Below, in pieces: positions 60,013 through 64,000 of a DNA stretch of 64,000 nt. Source of the DNA: Pedobacter yulinensis. GTDB lineage: Bacteria > Bacteroidota > Bacteroidia > Sphingobacteriales > Sphingobacteriaceae. The position numbers and the translations under genes were made by a program. Position 1 is the stretch's first letter. Every line of letters begins with the position of its first letter. The DNA lies in contig NZ_KZ686273.1 in assembly GCF_003029735.1 (NCBI RefSeq), positions 60,077 through 124,076 on the forward strand. Reading direction: 5' to 3'. The notes under the pieces were generated by a model. It did no database searches. It saw only the letters and a list, made by a program, of their open reading frames with translations, and was not told where the DNA came from.

Positions 60013-63000
60013 TTAAAAAGTGAGGTTAAGGTTAAATCCGTAGCTGCGGGTTGTCGGCAATTGCAGGGACTCAAGCCCCTGCGCATTGTCTGTTGCAAAA
60101 GCAGTTTCAGGGTCGATATGCGGTGCGTCTTTGTGGATGATCCACAGGTTTCGGCCTACGAGCGTAAAGCGTGCGTTCGATACACCGATACCCGACAACC
60201 ACTTTTTAGGGAGGGTATACCCCAACGTCACTTCGCGCAGGCGTACCGCTGTAGAGCTGAATACATGCGCCTCGTTGATGTTTGCGATTGATTTATAATA
60301 CTGCTGTGCAGGAAGAATACTGGTGTTGCGGCTTCCGTCTGCTCGTACTCCGGCAAAGATGATCCCGTCATGGTATACCGTTTCAGCAGCGGGTGCCTGG
60401 CTCCCATGTGAGGGGAGTTGCACCGGCACCGCCGACCGGTTGTTACCTGGGTAGTAATAGGCCAGTCCGCCATGCTCCTCGTCGCGGCCTGCCAGGGTTT
60501 CAGCAAGTACACCGGTGGTAAAGCCCGTGGCATGTGTGCCGGAATAAATCGAACCGCCTACTTTGGCATCGACCAGGAATCCCAGCTCAAAACCTTTGTA
60601 GCTGAACTCATTTCCGATGCTGCCGATCCATTTTGGCGGGTAAGCGCCGAGTACCTGTTTGTTTGGGTCAACCTGCGGATAACCTGATGCATTAACCAGG
60701 ATCTCGCCGGCAGCATTACGCTGGTAAGCCGTGCCGAAAAGGGTTCCGTAAGGCTGGCCGATGCTGGCCAGGACCTGTACGCCGCTGCTGCCCAATACCA
60801 CGCTGTTCAGCTGACCCTCATCGTCCAGTTCAAGCACACGGCTGCGGTTACTTGAAAAATTGGTAGTAATGTCCCATTGAAAGCCGGCTTGCTGTTTAAC
60901 CGGTGTCAGGCCAAGCTGCACCTCGATACCCCGGTTGTTGATGTGACCGGCGTTGATCAGTTTCTGTGCAAAACCTGTTGCTGTGCTGATGTCGGCGTTG
61001 AAGATCTGGTTAAAACTGTTCGTGTTATACAGGCTGACATCCAGCCGGATGCGGTTTTTCAGGAAGGCGAGTTCGATCCCCGCCTCGCTTGAGTTGGTGT
61101 ATTCGGGCTTCAGATTCGGGTTCAGGTAGCGATCTGTAAGCGTGACCAGCGGAAAGCTGTCAAAAATGGGACTGAAAGGGTAGGTATTGACCAATTGATA
61201 AGGATCGGTGTCTTTACCCACGCGAGACCAGCCGCCGCGAACTTTAGCAAAATTGAGTACATCACTTTTCCAGTCAAACGCTTCGGTCAGGATCAAACTG
61301 GCATTTGCCGAAGGATAAAAATAGGAATTGTTCTGAACGGGCAGGGTAGATGACCAGTCGTTCCGCGCGGTCAGGTTCAGGTAGGCATAGTCGCGGAAAC
61401 CGATCTGTGCCGACGAAAACAAACTGTAAATTTTCAGCCTGCTAAAATAGTTTGAAGATGAAAGCGGGTCGCGCGAATTGGCCAGCGTATAGATTCCGGC
61501 AACGGCAAGCCGGGGCGCAAGCTGGTTATTTTCTTCATAAAAGCGGCTGCGCAGGTTGCCGCCGGCAAGGATGTCAAGGCTGAAATCTTCGTTTAATTTT
61601 TTATTGAAGGTTAAAATAGCCTCGGTATTGTTTTCATTAACGGTATACCCCGTTTCCTGGTACGAACCAAAGGGGGTGCCGTTGGTACCATAGGCAATCC
61701 TGATTTTACGGCGGTCGTTGTAATAATCGTTTCCGGTACGAAAATTCAGTTTCCAGGCATCGCTGATCTGGTAGGTGAGGCCCGCGTTCCCGACCAGGCG
61801 GTCACGACGCTGCGAAACGGTATTTTCATAGGCAATGAAATACGGGTTGCTGTAATAACTGTTGTTCCAGTTGAAGGTATTTCCGTTGGCGTCACGATAG
61901 GGGTACAGCGCACCGACATCGACCTGCCGGCCAAACCACAGGAACTGGAGCATGGTGCTCGAAGCCCTTCTTCCGGCAGAGCCGGGAAGATTGTCTGAAG
62001 ACGTGCGCACATAATTTACACCCACGTCAAGCTTCAGCTTTGGTAACAGGTCAAATGAGCTGTTTAAACCAAAGCTGTTTTTGTTCAGCTCAGAATTTGG
62101 AACAATGCCCTTTTGTGCACTGTTGTTATAGGAAAACCGGTAATTATAAGCATCGCCGCCGCCGCTAAATGCAATGCCGTTATTCAGGCTATGCCCGGTT
62201 TCGAAGAAACTGCGCACGTTGTCAGGGTGGGGTACAAACGGAACCGCAACGCCATTCGAATTGAACTGGGGAATAAGCCTGCCATCCATTTTCGGCCCCC
62301 AGCTTTCGTCCACACCATCGTTGATGCCACCGCCTTTTCCGTCTACATAACTGAATTGGCCGTTCGACCCCTGGCCATATACATCCTGGTATTTGGGCAG
62401 CACAAGCAAATCTTCAAAGGTGGTGCTTGAGTTCAGTGAAATGCTGCGGCTCTGTCCGCGCTTACCTGACTTGGTTTTGATGAGGATCACGCCATTCGCT
62501 GCCCGGGAACCATAAAGCGCTGCTGCATTCGGGCCTTTCAGCACGCTGATGCTTTCAATATCCTGTGCGTTGATGTCTGAGATGGCATTTGCATAGTCGC
62601 GCGAACCGCCGGCGCCCAATTGTGAGTTGTCTACCGGCACGCCATCTACCACAAACAATGGCTGGTTGTTACCAGAAATGGATGTCTCGCCGCGGATAAT
62701 GATGCGCGATGAACCCATGTTGCCCTGGCTGTTGGTAACGTTTACCCCAGCTATTTTGCCAGCAAGCGTATTGACCAGGTTGCTCTCCCTGGCTTCGGCC
62801 AGTTCGGCGCCTTTCACCTCCTGGATGGCATAACCAAGCGATTTTTTTTCTTTACTGATACCCAGTGCCGTCACAACAACTTCGTCCAGTTTGTTGCCCG
62901 AATCGTCAAGTACGATGAGAAGTGGTCCTGGTCCGGAAACCCGTTCAGATTGAGGAGTAAGGCCTACATAACTGAAGGTAAGGAGGTCGCCGGTGGCGGC

Positions 63001-63204
63001 CTGAATGCTGAATTGACCTTTGTTGTCGGTAACCGAACCCACCGTTTTTCCGGTAATACGAACCGTTACACCAGGAATCGGCTGCCCGTCAGATTTGCCG
63101 GTCACGGTACCGGTTACGGTGATCTGCGCATGGGCGGGTAAGCCCAGGCCGAGCAGGAGCAGGCAGCATAGAAGACTGCCAAAAATGCGTCTGTTTTTTT
63201 TCAT
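60013..63204 (-). CDS. SusC/RagA family TonB-linked outer-membrane transporter (locus 2)
   Basis: 1063 residues: signal peptide (...LGLPAHA-Q), carboxypeptidase-regulatory-like domain (about 28-108), SusC plug (about 110-240 with VVVTALGISKEKKSLGYAIQEV and GSRAANGVILIKTKSGKRG) and beta barrel ending in YGFNLNLTF. No STN domain. It is paired with susD-2, 9 bases downstream, and the TlpA-like gene. Confidence 0.96.
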   Translation of the reverse strand: MKKNRRIFGSLLCCLLLLGLGLPAHAQITVTGTVTGKSDGQPIPGVTVRITGKTVGSVTDNKGQFSIQAATGDLLTFSYVGLTPQSERVSGPGPLLIVLDDSGNKLDEVVVTALGISKEKKSLGYAIQEVKGAELAEARESNLVNTLAGKIAGVNVTNSQGNMGSSRIIIRGETSISGNNQPLFVVDGVPVDNSQLGAGGSRDYANAISDINAQDIESISVLKGPNAAALYGSRAANGVILIKTKSGKRGQSRSISLNSSTTFEDLLVLPKYQDVYGQGSNGQFSYVDGKGGGINDGVDESWGPKMDGRLIPQFNSNGVAVPFVPHPDNVRSFFETGHSLNNGIAFSGGGDAYNYRFSYNNSAQKGIVPNSELNKNSFGLNSSFDLLPKLKLDVGVNYVRTSSDNLPGSAGRRASSTMLQFLWFGRQVDVGALYPYRDANGNTFNWNNSYYSNPYFIAYENTVSQRRDRLVGNAGLTYQISDAWKLNFRTGNDYYNDRRKIRIAYGTNGTPFGSYQETGYTVNENNTEAILTFNKKLNEDFSLDILAGGNLRSRFYEENNQLAPRLAVAGIYTLANSRDPLSSSNYFSRLKIYSLFSSAQIGFRDYAYLNLTARNDWSSTLPVQNNSYFYPSANASLILTEAFDWKSDVLNFAKVRGGWSRVGKDTDPYQLVNTYPFSPIFDSFPLVTLTDRYLNPNLKPEYTNSSEAGIELAFLKNRIRLDVSLYNTNSFNQIFNADISTATGFAQKLINAGHINNRGIEVQLGLTPVKQQAGFQWDITTNFSSNRSRVLELDDEGQLNSVVLGSSGVQVLASIGQPYGTLFGTAYQRNAAGEILVNASGYPQVDPNKQVLGAYPPKWIGSIGNEFSYKGFELGFLVDAKVGGSIYSGTHATGFTTGVLAETLAGRDEEHGGLAYYYPGNNRSAVPVQLPSHGSQAPAAETVYHDGIIFAGVRADGSRNTSILPAQQYYKSIANINEAHVFSSTAVRLREVTLGYTLPKKWLSGIGVSNARFTLVGRNLWIIHKDAPHIDPETAFATDNAQGLESLQLPTTRSYGFNLNLTF

Positions 63205-63946
63205 GTGTTTTTGAGTTAAAATTTGGGCAATACGGTGCCTGCCCGTTTTACCAGGTGATTTTGGGATGAGGAGAGCAAAGGATCAGATTACCTGCAACAG
63301 CGGTGCGGCGTACAGGAATGGAAATTACCGGATATGCCCGCAGGCATGGATTTTTTTAAAGGCTTTGCAGATGGAAACATGGCTGTTGTGTTTTAAATGT
63401 TTTGCATTTATCCGGAAATTCCTGGGCATTGGCTGCTGAAGCTGCGAACGCTTTATCTTTCTTCACCGCATGGTGAAGCAGGATTTAGCACCTACCATTG
63501 CTGGGGTTGCTAAGACATCGCCGGGCCTTTCCCTCCGTCTTTCTGGATAAATAGCTATTACCAATTTTTTGGTGAGCCAAATGTATGGTTTATCTACCAA
63601 ATTAGTAGTATTTATTTTTTTAATCTGAGAATAGGTTGACAAAACCGCAGTTCCGGGCGGTTTTCAGCGTGGTACGGGCCATGTTAACCGATGCTTCGCG
63701 ATCACGTCAATAACCATTAGCAACGTGGGGCGCCCGGGGGCGTTGCTCTGGCCTTGATTCCTGATGGGAGATTCCTGTCTCCGCAACGCCAGGTATTGGT
63801 CCCGTTCGTCTTCAATAAACGGGCGTTCGTCGAAGGGTTGCCCTTGCTGGTATAAAGCTGGGTTTTTGTCTGCAACGTTTTGGTGTGCTTGTCGTCTTAA
63901 TATCAAAACAACAACAATAAAATAAGACACTTAAAAATACAAGATC
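63205..63946. other. 742-bp intergenic region before SusC locus 2
   Basis: The gap contains a minus-strand -7 box TACATTTG (63585-63578) about 370 bases before the susC-2 start, a perfect hairpin CTTCACC-GCAT-GGTGAAG (63461-63478) and a weak small ORF on the minus strand (63664-63930). A long structured leader for susC-2 is possible. Nothing else was recognised. Confidence 0.5.
63664..63930 (-). CDS. Doubtful small ORF
   Basis: 88 residues: a short hydrophobic start (MSYFIVVVLILRR), then a polar chain rich in Gln, Asp and Arg. No family is recognised. The local sequence is more GC-rich than its surroundings, which would fit coding, but start signals are lacking. It could be spurious. Confidence 0.3.
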   Translation of the reverse strand: MSYFIVVVLILRRQAHQNVADKNPALYQQGQPFDERPFIEDERDQYLALRRQESPIRNQGQSNAPGRPTLLMVIDVIAKHRLTWPVPR

Positions 63947-64000
63947 ATGAAAACTTCAATCAAAACCCTCGCCCTCGCTCTTTCAGCTGTCGTACTTTCA
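63947..64000 (+). CDS. Exported protein, N-terminal fragment at the window edge
   Basis: The first 18 codons (MKTSIKTLALALSAVVLS) form a typical signal peptide and run off the right edge. The product cannot be identified. Confidence 0.65.
   Translation, partial: MKTSIKTLALALSAVVLS

Overview
The window looks like chromosome from a member of the Bacteroidota, most likely a Sphingobacteriales (Pedobacter/Mucilaginibacter-like) organism of moderate GC. The evidence is two SusC/SusD pairs, many short lipoproteins, the gene orders parA-parB-DUF5683-dapB-lepB and ftsX-DUF3098-uppP-truB-yitT-ribF, an S6-S18-L9 operon, and promoters of the Bacteroidota type (TTTG, about 19 bases, TAnnTTTG) in place of sigma70 boxes. 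The genus cannot be fixed from the sequence alone. No phage, insertion sequence, integrase or CRISPR array was seen.

Layout. 0-6 kb: the end of a cyanophycinase-like peptidase, a dicarboxylate/glutamate symporter, sucD, msrB and a CPA2 cation/proton antiporter. 6-11 kb: a leftward operon ftsX-DUF3098-uppP-truB-yitT-ribF. 11-20.7 kb: a lipocalin-like lipoprotein, leuS, a TonB-type outer-membrane protein, an orphan peptide-binding lipoprotein, a half-size BtuF-like protein, DUF2891 and an FMN reductase. 20.9-26.7 kb: parA-parB-DUF5683-dapB-lepB followed by a second lepB; each lepB is followed by the same palindromic repeat. 26.9-32 kb: SusCD locus 1. 32.3-34.2 kb: dnaX. 34.6-44.5 kb: a GNAT enzyme, an IPT/TIG lipoprotein with an outer-membrane partner, an AsmA-like protein, mtgA, a third (inverted) repeat copy, an unrecognised helical-repeat protein and a YiaA protein. 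44.7-48.8 kb: tRNA-Phe, two Fe-S electron-transfer proteins, a minimal histidine kinase and an APH(6)-like kinase. 48.8-50 kb: rpsF-rpsR-rplI. 50-57.5 kb: a VOC protein, a GH32 fructanase, two small winged-helix-like proteins around exonuclease III, an MscS channel, and a MocR/PdxR regulator divergent from an AhpD-like and a GNAT gene. 57.5-63.2 kb: SusCD locus 2 with a TlpA-like thioredoxin. The right edge holds only the start of a signal-peptide protein.

Most of the window is housekeeping: envelope biogenesis, protein export, chromosome partitioning, translation and replication. The accessory content is glycan uptake. Two signals stand out. One is an A10 run inside dnaX where slippage by one base in either direction reaches a stop codon within three codons, at the boundary expected for the gamma subunit. 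The other is a three-copy palindromic repeat of about 55 bp that always lies 3' of a gene, in the same orientation relative to that gene, is intact between diverged paralogues, and brackets the second lepB like a cassette. Smaller signals are a cluster of palindromes between tRNA-Phe and the Fe-S operon, -7 boxes placed exactly 4 bases before three start codons, and a hairpin abutting the mscS start codon.
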